Below, one piece after another: positions 26,855-36,628 of a stretch of 64,000 bases of DNA. The stretch lies in NCBI RefSeq assembly GCF_046098205.1, contig NZ_JBJURJ010000029.1, forward strand, positions 3,616 to 67,615, given 5' to 3'. How positions within the stretch are numbered: the stretch's first letter is position 1; the number at the start of each line of letters is the position of its first letter. Under the pieces are notes generated by a model. It ran no database searches, was not told the origin of the DNA, and saw nothing but the letters and a program-made list of their open reading frames with translations. The stretch is from Paenibacillus_AR mesotrionivorans (GTDB lineage Bacteria; Bacillota; Bacilli; Paenibacillales; NBRC-103111). Both the position numbers and the translations under genes were made by a program.

Positions 26855-29800
26855 TTACTTGTTGGCGACAACCGGTACTTCCCCGTTTTCCTGGGGCTCT
26901 TCAGCCTGTGCGGCCGCAAGAGCGGCTGCTTCAGCTGCTTCGATATACTGGTCGGAAATCTTGACGTTCCGGTAACGGGCCATACCTGTACCAGCCGGCA
27001 GCAGCTTACCAATCAATACGTTTTCCTTCAGACCCAGCAGTCGGTCCACCTTGCCCTTGATAGCGGCATCGGTGAGTACACGTGTGGTTTCTTGGAAGGA
27101 AGCCGCAGACAGGAAGGAGTCGGTTTCCAGAGACGCCTTGGTGATACCCAAAAGAACAGGCTTCGCCACGGCGGGCTCGGTTCCATTCATCAACACAACC
27201 TTGTTTGCTTCTTCGTATTCATGCATGTCGACAAAAGAGCCCGGCAAGAGCGTGGTGTCGCCTGCATCTACAACGCGGATTTTGCGCAGCATTTGCCGGA
27301 TCATAACTTCCACGTGCTTGTCGTTGATTTCTACGCCCTGGTTCCGGTAAACCCGCTGCACTTCCTGCAGAATGTAATTCTGCACGCCGCGGATACCCTT
27401 GATGCGCAGCATTTCCTTGGGGTCGATAGAGCCATCGGTCAGCTCATCGCCGGCCTCAACGGCCTGCCCCTTGGTGACGCGCACACGGGAGCCGTAGGTA
27501 ACGGAATAGGTCTTGGATTCCGCTTCGCCGTGAACCTCGATTTCCCGGCGGTCCTTGCCTTCACGGATATCCTTCACGACGCCATCGATTTCGGTGATGG
27601 TCGCTTGGCCTTTAGGGTTCCGGGCTTCGAAAAGCTCCTGGATCCGCGGAAGACCTTGAGTGATGTCATCACCGGCTACGCCGCCGGTATGGAACGTACG
27701 CATGGTAAGTTGGGTACCAGGCTCGCCGATGGATTGGGCAGCAATGATGCCGACTGCCTCACCAATCTCCACATGCTCCCCGGTAGCCAGATTCCGGCCG
27801 TAGCATTTCTTGCACACACCGTGGTAGGTGCGGCAGGAAAGAACAGAACGGATTTGCAGCTTTTCAATGCCGGCCTTGATGATATGCTCGGCAATATCGG
27901 AATCGATCAGCTGATTGCGGCCAACGATGATTTCACCGGTTTGGGGATCACGAAGAGTCTCGAAGGAATAACGTCCTTCGATACGGTCATACAGATCCTC
28001 AATGACTTCCTTACCGTCCTGGATACGTGCAACCACGGATCCCTTATCGGTGCCGCAGTCCTCTTCACGGACAATTACGTCCTGGGCCACGTCAACAAGA
28101 CGGCGGGTCAGGTAGCCGGAGTCCGCGGTACGGAGGGCTGTATCCGCCAGACCCTTCCGGGCGCCGTGAGTGGAGATAAAGTACTCCAATACCGTCAGGC
28201 CTTCACGGAAGTTGGACTTGATGGGCAATTCGTAAATCCGGCCTGTCGGCGTCGCCATCAGACCGCGCATACCGCCCAGCTGGGTGATCTGGGATTTGTT
28301 ACCCCGAGCCTTGGATTCCACCATCATGTTGATAGAATTGAACTTCTTCAGGTTCTTCATCAGGATGTCCGTGATATCATCCTTGGTCTTGGACCAAATG
28401 GAGATAACCCGGTCATACCGTTCGTCGTCGGTAATCAGACCGCGGCGGTACTGGTTGGTAACCACCCGGACCTTTTCCTCGGACTCGCCCAGAAGCTCAT
28501 GCTTTTCCTGAGGCACTTCCACGTCGGATACGGCGATGGTAATGCCGGCGCGAGTGGAGTAGGTAAAGCCCAGCTTCTTGATTTTGTCCAGGATGATGGA
28601 GGTCTCCATCGTCTTGTACTTGCGGAAGCATTCCGCGATGATCGTACCCAGGAAGTCCTTGCCTACGGCCAGTCTGGCTGTGTTCAAATCAGCGATCCGC
28701 TGCTTGATGTCGCCGCCCTTTTCGAAGACAAAGTAGCTGTCCGGAGTTCCGTTCAGCAGATTCTTCTTGGTCGGTTCGTTAATAAACGGCAGGTCGGCAG
28801 GGAAGATTTCGTTGAAGATAATCTTGCCGATGCTTGTAATCAGGATGGCTTCCTGCTGCTCCGGTGTAAAGCTGGTTTTGCCCAGCAGCTTGGCCGGGAT
28901 GGCAACTACTGCATGCAGGGAAGCAGCGCCGCGGTAATAAGCCGATACAGCCTCTTCAACGGAAGCAAGCAGCATTCCGGTTCCCTTGGCCCCTTGATCG
29001 GCCATGGTCAGGTAGAAGGAACCCAGTACCATGTCCTGGGACGGGGTAACAACAGGCTTTCCGTCCTTGGGGTTCAGGATATTGCCGGAGGCCAGCATAA
29101 GAATGCGAGCTTCCGCTTGAGCTTCGGCGGAGAGCGGAACGTGAACCGCCATTTGGTCTCCGTCAAAGTCGGCGTTGTATGCGGTACAAACCAACGGGTG
29201 AAGCTTGATGGCACGGCCTTCTACCAGAATCGGCTCGAAGGCTTGGATGCCCAGACGGTGAAGGGTCGGCGCACGGTTCAGGAGAACCGGATGCTCCTTG
29301 ATGACTTCCTCCAGAACGTCCCATACTTCGCCGCTGCTGCGTTCGACCTTGCGCTTGGCGCTTTTGATGTTATGGGCCAGGCCCTTGTTGACCAATTCCT
29401 TCATTACGAAGGGTTTGAACAGCTCCAGTGCCATTTCCTTGGGCAAACCGCATTGGTACATCTTCAGATCCGGTCCTACTACGATAACGGAACGGCCAGA
29501 GTAGTCAACGCGCTTACCCAGCAGGTTCTGCCGGAAACGGCCTTGCTTACCCTTCAGCATATGGCTGAGGGACTTGAGGGGACGGTTGCCGGGACCCGTT
29601 ACCGGGCGGCCGCGGCGGCCGTTATCGATCAGCGCGTCTACTGCTTCTTGAAGCATGCGCTTTTCATTTTGGACGATGATATCCGGTGCGCCCAGGTCCA
29701 GAAGACGCTTCAGGCGGTTGTTCCGGTTAATGACGCGGCGGTACAGATCGTTCAAGTCGGAGGTGGCAAAACGGCCGCCATCCAGCTGAACCATCGGACG

Positions 29801-30514
29801 AAGCTCCGGAGGAATAACCGGCAGCACATCCAGGACCATCCACTCGGGCAGGTTTTTGGAGTTACGGAAAGCCTCGATAACCTCCAGGCGTTTAATGGCG
29901 CGGTTACGGCGCTGCCCCTGGGCGGTTTTCAGTTCTTCCTTCAGGCTCTCCATTTCCTTCTCGACGTCGATATCCTGCAGGAGGCGTTTGACTGCTTCAG
30001 CGCCCATGCCCGCTTGGAAAGCATACCCGTACTTTTCACGGTAGCTGCGGTATTCCTTCTCGGACAGAAGCTGCTTCTTCTCCAACGGTGTATCTCCGGG
30101 ATCGGTTACCACGTAGGATGCGAAATAGATGATTTCCTCCAGGGAACGGGGAGACATGTCCAATGCCAGACCCATCCGGCTGGGGATACCCTTGAAGTAC
30201 CAAATATGCGAAACCGGAGCAGCCAGCTCAATGTGGCCCATACGCTCCCGGCGTACCTTGGCCCTTGTCACTTCTACGCCGCAGCGGTCGCAGACAACGC
30301 CCTTGTAGCGGACACGCTTGTACTTGCCGCAATGACATTCCCAGTCCTTCTGAGGACCGAAGATGCGCTCGCAGAACAGGCCTTCCTTCTCCGGCTTCAA
30401 GGTACGGTAGTTAATGGTTTCAGGCTTTTTGACTTCGCCACGGGACCAGGAACGAATTTTCTCCGGCGAGGCAAGGCCAATTTTCATGGATTCAAAATTA
30501 TTGACGTCGATCAA
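26855..30514 (-). CDS. rpoC: DNA-directed RNA polymerase subunit beta'
   Basis: 1219 residues. The N-terminal zinc site CHCGKYKRVRYKG...CDRCG is near residue 60, the catalytic magnesium motif NADFDGDQMAVH near 450, and the second zinc cluster CRTYHGVCKKCYG near 890. The trigger loop region QLTMRTFHTGGVAG is intact. Start is TTG at 30514, with AAGGAGG 8 nt upstream and family N-terminus DVNNFESMKIGLASP; an in-frame ATG at 30550 lacks support. The tail is alanine- and glutamate-rich. Confidence 0.98.
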   Translation of the reverse strand: MIDVNNFESMKIGLASPEKIRSWSRGEVKKPETINYRTLKPEKEGLFCERIFGPQKDWECHCGKYKRVRYKGVVCDRCGVEVTRAKVRRERMGHIELAAPVSHIWYFKGIPSRMGLALDMSPRSLEEIIYFASYVVTDPGDTPLEKKQLLSEKEYRSYREKYGYAFQAGMGAEAVKRLLQDIDVEKEMESLKEELKTAQGQRRNRAIKRLEVIEAFRNSKNLPEWMVLDVLPVIPPELRPMVQLDGGRFATSDLNDLYRRVINRNNRLKRLLDLGAPDIIVQNEKRMLQEAVDALIDNGRRGRPVTGPGNRPLKSLSHMLKGKQGRFRQNLLGKRVDYSGRSVIVVGPDLKMYQCGLPKEMALELFKPFVMKELVNKGLAHNIKSAKRKVERSSGEVWDVLEEVIKEHPVLLNRAPTLHRLGIQAFEPILVEGRAIKLHPLVCTAYNADFDGDQMAVHVPLSAEAQAEARILMLASGNILNPKDGKPVVTPSQDMVLGSFYLTMADQGAKGTGMLLASVEEAVSAYYRGAASLHAVVAIPAKLLGKTSFTPEQQEAILITSIGKIIFNEIFPADLPFINEPTKKNLLNGTPDSYFVFEKGGDIKQRIADLNTARLAVGKDFLGTIIAECFRKYKTMETSIILDKIKKLGFTYSTRAGITIAVSDVEVPQEKHELLGESEEKVRVVTNQYRRGLITDDERYDRVISIWSKTKDDITDILMKNLKKFNSINMMVESKARGNKSQITQLGGMRGLMATPTGRIYELPIKSNFREGLTVLEYFISTHGARKGLADTALRTADSGYLTRRLVDVAQDVIVREEDCGTDKGSVVARIQDGKEVIEDLYDRIEGRYSFETLRDPQTGEIIVGRNQLIDSDIAEHIIKAGIEKLQIRSVLSCRTYHGVCKKCYGRNLATGEHVEIGEAVGIIAAQSIGEPGTQLTMRTFHTGGVAGDDITQGLPRIQELFEARNPKGQATITEIDGVVKDIREGKDRREIEVHGEAESKTYSVTYGSRVRVTKGQAVEAGDELTDGSIDPKEMLRIKGIRGVQNYILQEVQRVYRNQGVEINDKHVEVMIRQMLRKIRVVDAGDTTLLPGSFVDMHEYEEANKVVLMNGTEPAVAKPVLLGITKASLETDSFLSAASFQETTRVLTDAAIKGKVDRLLGLKENVLIGKLLPAGTGMARYRNVKISDQYIEAAEAAALAAAQAEEPQENGEVPVVANK

Positions 30515-30576
30515 GGAGCAGCCCTCCTTAAAATTGTTGGAGCGGTACACGGTCTAGGGGCAAGGGATGACCCGAA

Positions 30577-30620
30577 GGGTAAACGCATGGCGGCATACTA
30601 GCGGTGCCGTGCGTTTACCC
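30577..30620 (-). repeat. Long perfect hairpin between rpoB and rpoC
   Basis: GGGTAAACGCA (30577-30587) pairs exactly with TGCGTTTACCC (30610-30620), and an inner CGGCA/TGCCG pair continues the stem. The minus strand has no U-tract after it. It occupies a third of the 168-bp gap and may be a processing or stability site. Confidence 0.75.
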
Positions 30621-30682
30621 CCGGGATTGGTTAATCGTCGATAGACAATTTTCTTCTGTTTGGAACAAAGCCGGTAAGCGGA

Positions 30683-33600
30683 TTACTCTGCCCCCAGCTC
30701 CGATCCCTCCAGATTGAGGTTCAACTTATCGCTGGTGACTTCGTCTTCGTCGATTTCGCGCATCTCGATCTCTTCCTCGTTCTCGGAGAGGATCTTGACA
30801 TCCATACCCAGGCTCTGCAATTCCTTGATCAGAACCTTGAAGGATTCGGGAATGCCCGGTTCCGGCACATTCTCGCCTTTGACGATGGACTCGTAGGTTT
30901 TCACCCGGCCAACCACGTCATCGGACTTGACGGTCAAAATTTCTTGCAGAGTATAAGCAGCGCCGTATGCTTCCAGCGCCCATACTTCCATTTCGCCGAA
31001 GCGCTGGCCGCCGAACTGGGCTTTACCGCCCAACGGCTGCTGGGTAACCAGCGAGTATGGACCCGTGGAACGGGCGTGAATCTTATCGTCAACCATGTGC
31101 GCCAGCTTGATCATGTACATGACGCCGACGGTAACTTCACGTTCGAAGGGCTCGCCGGTCCGGCCATCGCAAAGCTGCCATTTACCGGTCCGGGCCATAC
31201 CTGCTTCCACCATGGTATCGAAGACGTCGTTTTCGCGCGCGCCGTCAAATACAGGGGTTGCCGTATGAATGCCCAGCATCTTGGCGGCCATGCCCAAGTG
31301 AACCTCCAGCGCTTGGCCGATGTTCATCCGGGACGGTACGCCCAGCGGGTTCAACACAACTTCAACAGGTGTGCCATCCGGCAGGAAGGGCATATCCTCT
31401 TCCGGCATGATCCGTGCAATAACACCCTTGTTGCCGTGACGTCCGGCCATCTTGTCGCCTTCGGAGATCTTCCGCTTCTGGGCGATGTAGACACGCACCA
31501 GCTGGTTGACTCCGGGAGGAAGCTCATCGCCGTTCTCACGGGTGAAGACCTTCACATCCACAACAATACCGTCGGTACCGTGGGGCACCCGCAAGGAGGT
31601 ATCCCGCACTTCCCGCGCCTTTTCACCGAAGATGGCGTGCAGGAGGCGTTCTTCCGCAGTCAGCTCGGTTACACCCTTCGGGGTTACCTTACCTACCAGA
31701 ATGTCGCCTGCACCGATCTCCGCACCAACACGGATGATGCCGCGCTCATCCAGGTTCTTCAATGCATCCTCGCCCACGTTGGGGATATCCCGGGTGATTT
31801 CCTCGGGTCCCAGCTTGGTATCCCGGGCTTCGGATTCGTATTCCTCGATATGGATGGAGGTGTACACATCCTCCTTAACCAGCTTTTGGCTGAGCAGGAT
31901 GGCATCCTCGTAGTTGTAACCTTCCCAAGTCATAAACGCAACCACAACATTGCGGCCAAGCGCCAATTCGCCCTGCTCGGTGGACGGTCCGTCAGCCAGA
32001 ATATCACCCGGCTTGATGATGTCACCCTTGCGGCAGATGGGACGCTGGTTGATGCAGGTGCCTTGGTTGGAGCGTTCGAACTTGTGGAGCTTATGCTTGA
32101 TCAGATTTCCGGTAACCATCCGGCCGTCAATCATTTGCTGCTGGCGGACCCAGATCTCATTGGCGGAAACCCGCTCCACAATGCCATGCACCTTGGATAC
32201 GATACATACGCCGGAATCCTTGGCAGATTTGTGCTCCATGCCGGTTCCTACGAGAGGAGCCTTGGGCAACAAGAGCGGAACAGCCTGCCGCTGCATGTTG
32301 GAACCCATGAGCGCACGGTTGGAGTCGTCATTCTCCAGGAAGGGAATGAGAGCCGTTGCCACGGATACCACTTGCTTCGGCGAAATATCCATATAGTCAA
32401 CCCGCTCCTTGGGGAGCGTCAGGATATCATCCTTGTAACGGACAATAACGCTGTCTTGGACAAAAGTGCCTTCTTCGGACAGTTCCGCATTCGCCTGGGC
32501 GATAACGTAATTATCCTCTTCATCCGCGGTCAGATAAGCAATCTGATCGGTGACGACACCCGTTTTGGGATCAACCCAACGGTAAGGCGCTTCGATAAAG
32601 CCATATTCATTGATCCGCGCGAAGGTGGACAAGGAGTTGATCAACCCGATGTTCGGTCCTTCAGGCGTTTCGATGGGACACATCCGGCCATAGTGGGAGT
32701 GATGGACGTCCCGGACTTCCATGCCCGCACGTTCCCGGGTCAGACCGCCAGGGCCCAAAGCAGACAAACGGCGCTTATGCGTCAGCTCTGCCAACGGGTT
32801 GGTTTGGTCCATAAACTGGGACAGCTGGGAGCTGCCGAAGAACTCCTTGATGGATGCGATCACAGGACGGATGTTGATCAGCGCTTGAGGCGTGATTACA
32901 TTGGCGTCTTGGATGGACATCCGCTCGCGCACAACCCGCTCCATCCGGGACAACCCGATACGGAATTGGTTTTGCAGAAGCTCACCGACGGAACGCAGAC
33001 GGCGGTTGCCCAGATGGTCAATATCATCCGTGCTGCCGATGCCGTGCAAGAGGTTCATAAAATAGTTAATGGAAGAAACGATATCCGCCGGTGTAATATG
33101 CTTGACCGACTTGTCGATCAGTCCGTTGGCAATCACCTTGACGACCTTGCCGTCTTCAATCGGCGAATACACATGGATAGACTGCAGCGGAATCTCATTC
33201 TCATTTTCAAGCACACCGCCGGCCGTATGGAAATCCTTCATGCCCAGTCCGTTCTCCAGCATGGGAATGATGGTATCCAGCAAACGCCGGTCCAGCAGTT
33301 GTCCGGCTTCCGCCAGAATTTCGCCGGTAGTGGCATCCACCAAGGTTTCAGCCAGGCGCTGGTTAAACAGCCGGTTCTTAATATGAAGCTTCTTATTGAT
33401 CTTGTAACGGCCGACATTGGCCAGATCATACCGCTTCGGATCGAAGAAACGCGCTACCAGAAGACTCTTGGCGTTATCCAGTGTCGGCGGTTCGCCGGGA
33501 CGAAGCCGTTCGTAAATTTCGATAAGGGCCTTATCCGTGGTATCGGTATTGTCCTTATCAAGGGTATTGCGGATATATTCATCGTCACCGAGGAGGTTGA

Positions 33601-34219
33601 TGATTTCCGCATCCGTGCCAAATCCCAAAGCCCGCAGAAGAACGGTAACCGGAATTTTACGGGTACGGTCGATCCGGACATAAATGATGTCCTTGGCGTC
33701 CGTCTCCAGCTCCAGCCACGCACCACGGTTGGGAATCACAGTTGCGGTGAAGTTCTTCTTGCCGTTCTTGTCAACTTTGGTGCTGAAATACACGCTTGGC
33801 GAACGGACCAACTGACTGACGATAACACGCTCGGCCCCGTTGATAATAAACGTGCCTGTTTCGGTCATGAGCGGGAAATCACCCATGAAAACTTCCTGTT
33901 CCTTCACCTCTCCGGTTTCCTTGTTGATCAAGCGTACCTTGACCCGCAAGGGCGCCGCATAGGTTACGTCCCGTTCCTTCGCGTCGTCCACTGTGTATTT
34001 CGGTTCCCCAAGGCTGTAGTCGATAAACTCCAGCACCAGATTCCCGGTAAAGTCCTGAATCGGAGAGATGTCCTGGAACATCTCGCGCAATCCCTCATCC
34101 AAAAACCACTGGTATGATTTTTGCTGAATTTCAATCAGGTTAGGGATATCCAGCACTTCGTTGATGCGCGCATAAGACCTGCGTTTACGTCGACCAAATT
34201 GAACAAGATGACCCGCCAA
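30683..34219 (-). CDS. rpoB: DNA-directed RNA polymerase subunit beta
   Basis: 1178 residues. The rifampicin-binding region GSSQLSQFMDQTNPLAELTH and KRRLSALGPGGL is identical to sensitive forms. GEGKEKARE-type segments are replaced by the usual IFGEKAREVRDTSLRVPHG, and KISEGDKMAGRHGNKGV is intact. TTG start at 34219, supported by GAGGGGTGA 7 nt upstream and matching the B. subtilis start. The C-terminus is somewhat shorter than in B. subtilis and is acidic. Cotranscribed with rpoC. Confidence 0.98.
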   Translation of the reverse strand: MAGHLVQFGRRKRRSYARINEVLDIPNLIEIQQKSYQWFLDEGLREMFQDISPIQDFTGNLVLEFIDYSLGEPKYTVDDAKERDVTYAAPLRVKVRLINKETGEVKEQEVFMGDFPLMTETGTFIINGAERVIVSQLVRSPSVYFSTKVDKNGKKNFTATVIPNRGAWLELETDAKDIIYVRIDRTRKIPVTVLLRALGFGTDAEIINLLGDDEYIRNTLDKDNTDTTDKALIEIYERLRPGEPPTLDNAKSLLVARFFDPKRYDLANVGRYKINKKLHIKNRLFNQRLAETLVDATTGEILAEAGQLLDRRLLDTIIPMLENGLGMKDFHTAGGVLENENEIPLQSIHVYSPIEDGKVVKVIANGLIDKSVKHITPADIVSSINYFMNLLHGIGSTDDIDHLGNRRLRSVGELLQNQFRIGLSRMERVVRERMSIQDANVITPQALINIRPVIASIKEFFGSSQLSQFMDQTNPLAELTHKRRLSALGPGGLTRERAGMEVRDVHHSHYGRMCPIETPEGPNIGLINSLSTFARINEYGFIEAPYRWVDPKTGVVTDQIAYLTADEEDNYVIAQANAELSEEGTFVQDSVIVRYKDDILTLPKERVDYMDISPKQVVSVATALIPFLENDDSNRALMGSNMQRQAVPLLLPKAPLVGTGMEHKSAKDSGVCIVSKVHGIVERVSANEIWVRQQQMIDGRMVTGNLIKHKLHKFERSNQGTCINQRPICRKGDIIKPGDILADGPSTEQGELALGRNVVVAFMTWEGYNYEDAILLSQKLVKEDVYTSIHIEEYESEARDTKLGPEEITRDIPNVGEDALKNLDERGIIRVGAEIGAGDILVGKVTPKGVTELTAEERLLHAIFGEKAREVRDTSLRVPHGTDGIVVDVKVFTRENGDELPPGVNQLVRVYIAQKRKISEGDKMAGRHGNKGVIARIMPEEDMPFLPDGTPVEVVLNPLGVPSRMNIGQALEVHLGMAAKMLGIHTATPVFDGARENDVFDTMVEAGMARTGKWQLCDGRTGEPFEREVTVGVMYMIKLAHMVDDKIHARSTGPYSLVTQQPLGGKAQFGGQRFGEMEVWALEAYGAAYTLQEILTVKSDDVVGRVKTYESIVKGENVPEPGIPESFKVLIKELQSLGMDVKILSENEEEIEMREIDEDEVTSDKLNLNLEGSELGAE

Positions 34220-34665
34220 CTTTCATTCACCCCTCGTGCCTGCTTAAAGTTGCTGCTATCAGGAGATAACATGATCCGGCCCAAAGGCAGGATCAGTTAT
34301 GGAGAGCCTCAGGCTGTGATAACCAAGCCAAGGGCAGCCTCTCCACATGTATTCGCCTACTTCGGAAACCGGTATACTACCGAGATCCGGTTGTTCCACC
34401 GCAACGGGCTGCTCCCGCAAAATGCGCAGAGCGATCCAGTATCATCTTCCTATAATTTGCCAAAAGGGAAGAGAATATACCCGATCCGGATAATTGGTCA
34501 AATGGACACCGTCATGCGACATTTTCCTGCAAGATGCTTAAATGCTTGAAACGCCGGGTATAATAACGTTAACTTACGGTCAAACCGCAGCTCCCTCCAT
34601 CCCCGCAAAAAAACACTTGACATTTTCAAAAATGAAAGACATGTCGCCCATCATAATTCTGACAT
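34220..34665 (-). promoter_or_regulatory. Long rpoBC leader region
   Basis: About 445 nt are transcribed ahead of rpoB from the promoter at 34672-34700, with no convincing gene. The minus strand contains several stems: TGATCC/GGATCA near 34270-34295, GGAGAG/CTCTCC across about 34300-34343, and ACCGG/CCGGT near 34367-34391. None is followed by a U-tract, so no simple attenuator is visible. Function is unknown. Confidence 0.5.
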
Positions 34666-34671
34666 TTTATA

Positions 34672-34700
34672 ATCATATCACAATCAAAAAATCAAGTCAA
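34672..34700 (-). promoter_or_regulatory. Sigma-A promoter of rpoBC
   Basis: Minus strand TTGACT, 17-nt spacer, TATGAT. The -35 overlaps the end of the upstream methyltransferase gene. Confidence 0.75.
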
Positions 34701-35302
34701 ACTTTTTTCATAGCGCGGAAGATTCTGTACCCCTTGTCCTTGGTGACTTCCTCCACCTGTCCCTCACCGAACAACTCCTCCAGCCTGGCCCATGCAGAGG
34801 GCGAACCCTGCTTCTTCTGAATGACAACCCACAGTGCTCCATCAGCCGCAAGAGCCTCGTATGCTTGGGTGAAAATCCGGTGCACCACTTCCTTCCCGGC
34901 CCGGATCGGCGGATTGGTCAGGATGCAGTCGAAGGTTTCGCCGGCAACTGCCGACAGCGTATCACTTTCGAGGATACGGACATTCGACACTCCATTCAAA
35001 GCCGCATTCTCCTTAGCCAGCTCCAACGCCCGGTTGTTCACATCCAGCATGGTCACGCTCCCCCGCTCTGCCAGCACTGCAGCCGACAGTCCGATGGGAC
35101 CGTATCCACATCCCACATCCAACACCCGTGCTTCCGGCGGAATCTCCATGGTTTCGATCAAAAGTGTACTTCCAAAATCAATGCCGTTTTTGGAGAACAC
35201 TCCAGCATCGGAGAGGAACGCCCAGTTTCTTCCGCGCAGCTCCGCCTGGAATCGGAAGGTGTCCCGGCCGGAGACCGGCTTGGAGGTATAATAATGATCC
35301 AC
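34697..35302 (-). CDS. ybxB: Class I SAM-dependent methyltransferase, RsmC-like (YbxB)
   Basis: 201 residues from GTG 35302. SAM motif I is VLDVGCGYGPIGLSAAVLAE near residue 63; the catalytic NPPI motif is in ILTNPPIRAGKEVVH near 130. This combination is typical of RsmC/YbxB N2-guanine rRNA methyltransferases, but the target is not known from sequence. The frame is open to 35398, but length and an AAAGGGGG site favour GTG. Between rplL and rpoB as in B. subtilis. Confidence 0.88.
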   Translation of the reverse strand: MDHYYTSKPVSGRDTFRFQAELRGRNWAFLSDAGVFSKNGIDFGSTLLIETMEIPPEARVLDVGCGYGPIGLSAAVLAERGSVTMLDVNNRALELAKENAALNGVSNVRILESDTLSAVAGETFDCILTNPPIRAGKEVVHRIFTQAYEALAADGALWVVIQKKQGSPSAWARLEELFGEGQVEEVTKDKGYRIFRAMKKV

Positions 35303-35400
35303 AGCGGTTCGCCCCCTTTCCTTTACGAAAGTATGCGTTCTCCTTCTTGCCGGTAGACCGGCCCACCGGAGAGAAAGACAGCGCATCAATAACAGCACAA

Positions 35401-35425
35401 ACCCCTTGAAGAATCTTCAAGGGGT
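35401..35425 (-). terminator. Perfect hairpin after rplL (partial terminator or processing site)
   Basis: ACCCCTTGAAG, three bases, CTTCAAGGGGT: an 11-bp perfect stem, 22 bp after the rplL stop. On the minus strand it is followed by TTTGTGCTGTTATT, a poor U-tract. It may terminate in part or stabilise the abundant rplJL mRNA. Confidence 0.6.
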
Positions 35426-35446
35426 CCTATGTGCAGCAAAGTGGAA

Positions 35447-35809
35447 TTACTTCACTTCTACAGTTGCGCCTGCTTCGGTCAGCTTAGCCTTAACAGCTTC
35501 AGCATCTTCCTTGGATACCTTTTCCTTGACCGGCTTAGGAGCGCCGTCAACCAGATCCTTGGCTTCTTTCAGACCCAGACCAGTGATTTCGCGTACAACC
35601 TTGATCACGTTGATCTTGGAAGCGCCAGCGTTGGTCAGGATTACGTCGAATTCAGTTTGCTCGGCTTCAGCCGGAGCTGCTGCTACTGCGCCTACAACAG
35701 TCGGAGCTGCTGCAGTTACGCCGAATTCTTCCTCGATTGCTTTAACCAGATCGTTCAGGTCCAGAACGGTCATGCCTTTGATGGCTTCAATGATTTGCTC
35801 TTTGCTCAT
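35447..35809 (-). CDS. rplL: 50S ribosomal protein L7/L12
   Basis: 120 residues. N-terminal dimerisation helices, an alanine-rich hinge (residues 35-52), and the C-terminal factor-binding domain with INVIKVVREITGLGLKEAKD. Forms the stalk with L10. ATG at 35809 after AGGAGG; 51 bp after rplJ. Confidence 0.98.
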   Translation of the reverse strand: MSKEQIIEAIKGMTVLDLNDLVKAIEEEFGVTAAAPTVVGAVAAAPAEAEQTEFDVILTNAGASKINVIKVVREITGLGLKEAKDLVDGAPKPVKEKVSKEDAEAVKAKLTEAGATVEVK

Positions 35810-35860
35810 GGTTAAACCTCCTATATATCGTTCATATGATTTTTTTGGTGCTGGGGTTTC

Positions 35861-36355
35861 TTACGCTTCTTGCTTTTCGGAAACGGCCTTAACCGCAAGG
35901 GCGAAGTTGCGCATCGGTGCTTGCAGCACGCTGAGCAGCATGGACAGAAGTCCTTCGCGGGAAGGCAGATCAGCCAGTGCCTTAAGCTGAGCAGCATCGA
36001 CAACGCGTCCTTCGACAACGCCGCCTTTGATTTGGAGCTTGTCGTTCTTCTTGGCGAAATCAGCCAGCACCTTGGCAGGAGCGACTACGTCCTTACCGAA
36101 AGCCACAGCTGTAGGTCCAGTTAGAACGGCATCCAACTCAGTCAGGTTAGCCTCGGCAGTAGCACGGCGCACCAGCGTGTTCTTCAACACTTGGAATTCA
36201 ACGCCTGCTTCGCGGAGGTTCTTCCGCAGCTGGGTTACTTGAGCAACAGTCAGACCACGGTAGTCAGCAACCACTGTGCAGGAGCTTTCCTGCAGCTTGG
36301 CAGTCACTTCGTTTACCATTTGTTGTTTTTGTTCCAGTACTTTTGCATTAGGCAT
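35861..36355 (-). CDS. rplJ: 50S ribosomal protein L10
   Basis: 164 residues. CTVVADYRGLTVAQVTQLRK and the C-terminal helix that carries L7/L12 identify it. The L10-L12 complex is the known repressor of this unit via the leader. ATG at 36355 after TAGGAGGTG. Preceded by an L10-type leader and attenuator. Confidence 0.98.
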   Translation of the reverse strand: MPNAKVLEQKQQMVNEVTAKLQESSCTVVADYRGLTVAQVTQLRKNLREAGVEFQVLKNTLVRRATAEANLTELDAVLTGPTAVAFGKDVVAPAKVLADFAKKNDKLQIKGGVVEGRVVDAAQLKALADLPSREGLLSMLLSVLQAPMRNFALAVKAVSEKQEA

Positions 36356-36434
36356 TCGTTACACCTCCTAGGGAAGCTTTGCAAAAAAGCAAAACTGTAT
36401 TCGACACATACGAGCAACCTGCGCTGCTGAAGGC

Positions 36435-36466
36435 ATAAAAAATGCCCTCGTTAGACGACGAAGGCA
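36435..36466 (-). terminator. Leader attenuator before rplJ
   Basis: On the minus strand ATGCCTTCG and CGAGGGCAT, one mismatch, are followed by TTTTTTA. It lies 80 bp before the rplJ start, so it acts in the leader rather than at a gene end. Confidence 0.75.
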
Positions 36467-36582
36467 TGATGGATTCGAATCGATTCAAGCTAAGGATCGA
36501 TCTATATCATAACACCTCGGCAGGGAATTAAGCCTCAAGGGCACCTGCTGTCTACGGTCAGCATATTCACTTTTGAAAAACC
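36435..36582 (-). ncRNA. L10-type ribosomal leader RNA of rplJL
   Basis: The segment AGACAGCAGGTGCCC through CCCTGCCGAGGTGTT (about 36510-36558) matches the layout of the Bacillus L10 leader, the binding site for L10-L12. It is followed by an intrinsic terminator (36435-36466) ahead of rplJ. The simplest reading is feedback attenuation. No covariance search was run. Confidence 0.75.
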
Positions 36583-36588
36583 TCACTT

Positions 36589-36618
36589 ATCCTAACACAG
36601 ATGAGGCGCGCAAGTCAA
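36589..36618 (-). promoter_or_regulatory. Sigma-A promoter of rplJL
   Basis: Minus strand TTGACT, 18-nt spacer, TAGGAT, just downstream of the rplA stop codon. Confidence 0.65.
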
Positions 36619-36628
36619 ATGCCATTTT

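Noticed and set aside
26801..30601. A 1266-codon open frame on the + strand opposite rpoC
   Set aside because: It is the antisense of a highly conserved gene, has no family resemblance or ribosome binding site, and arises from the codon bias of rpoC. The same holds for long + strand frames opposite sat/cwlD (971-2932), fusA (23334-25403), rpoB (30944-34117) and clpC (58540-60867).
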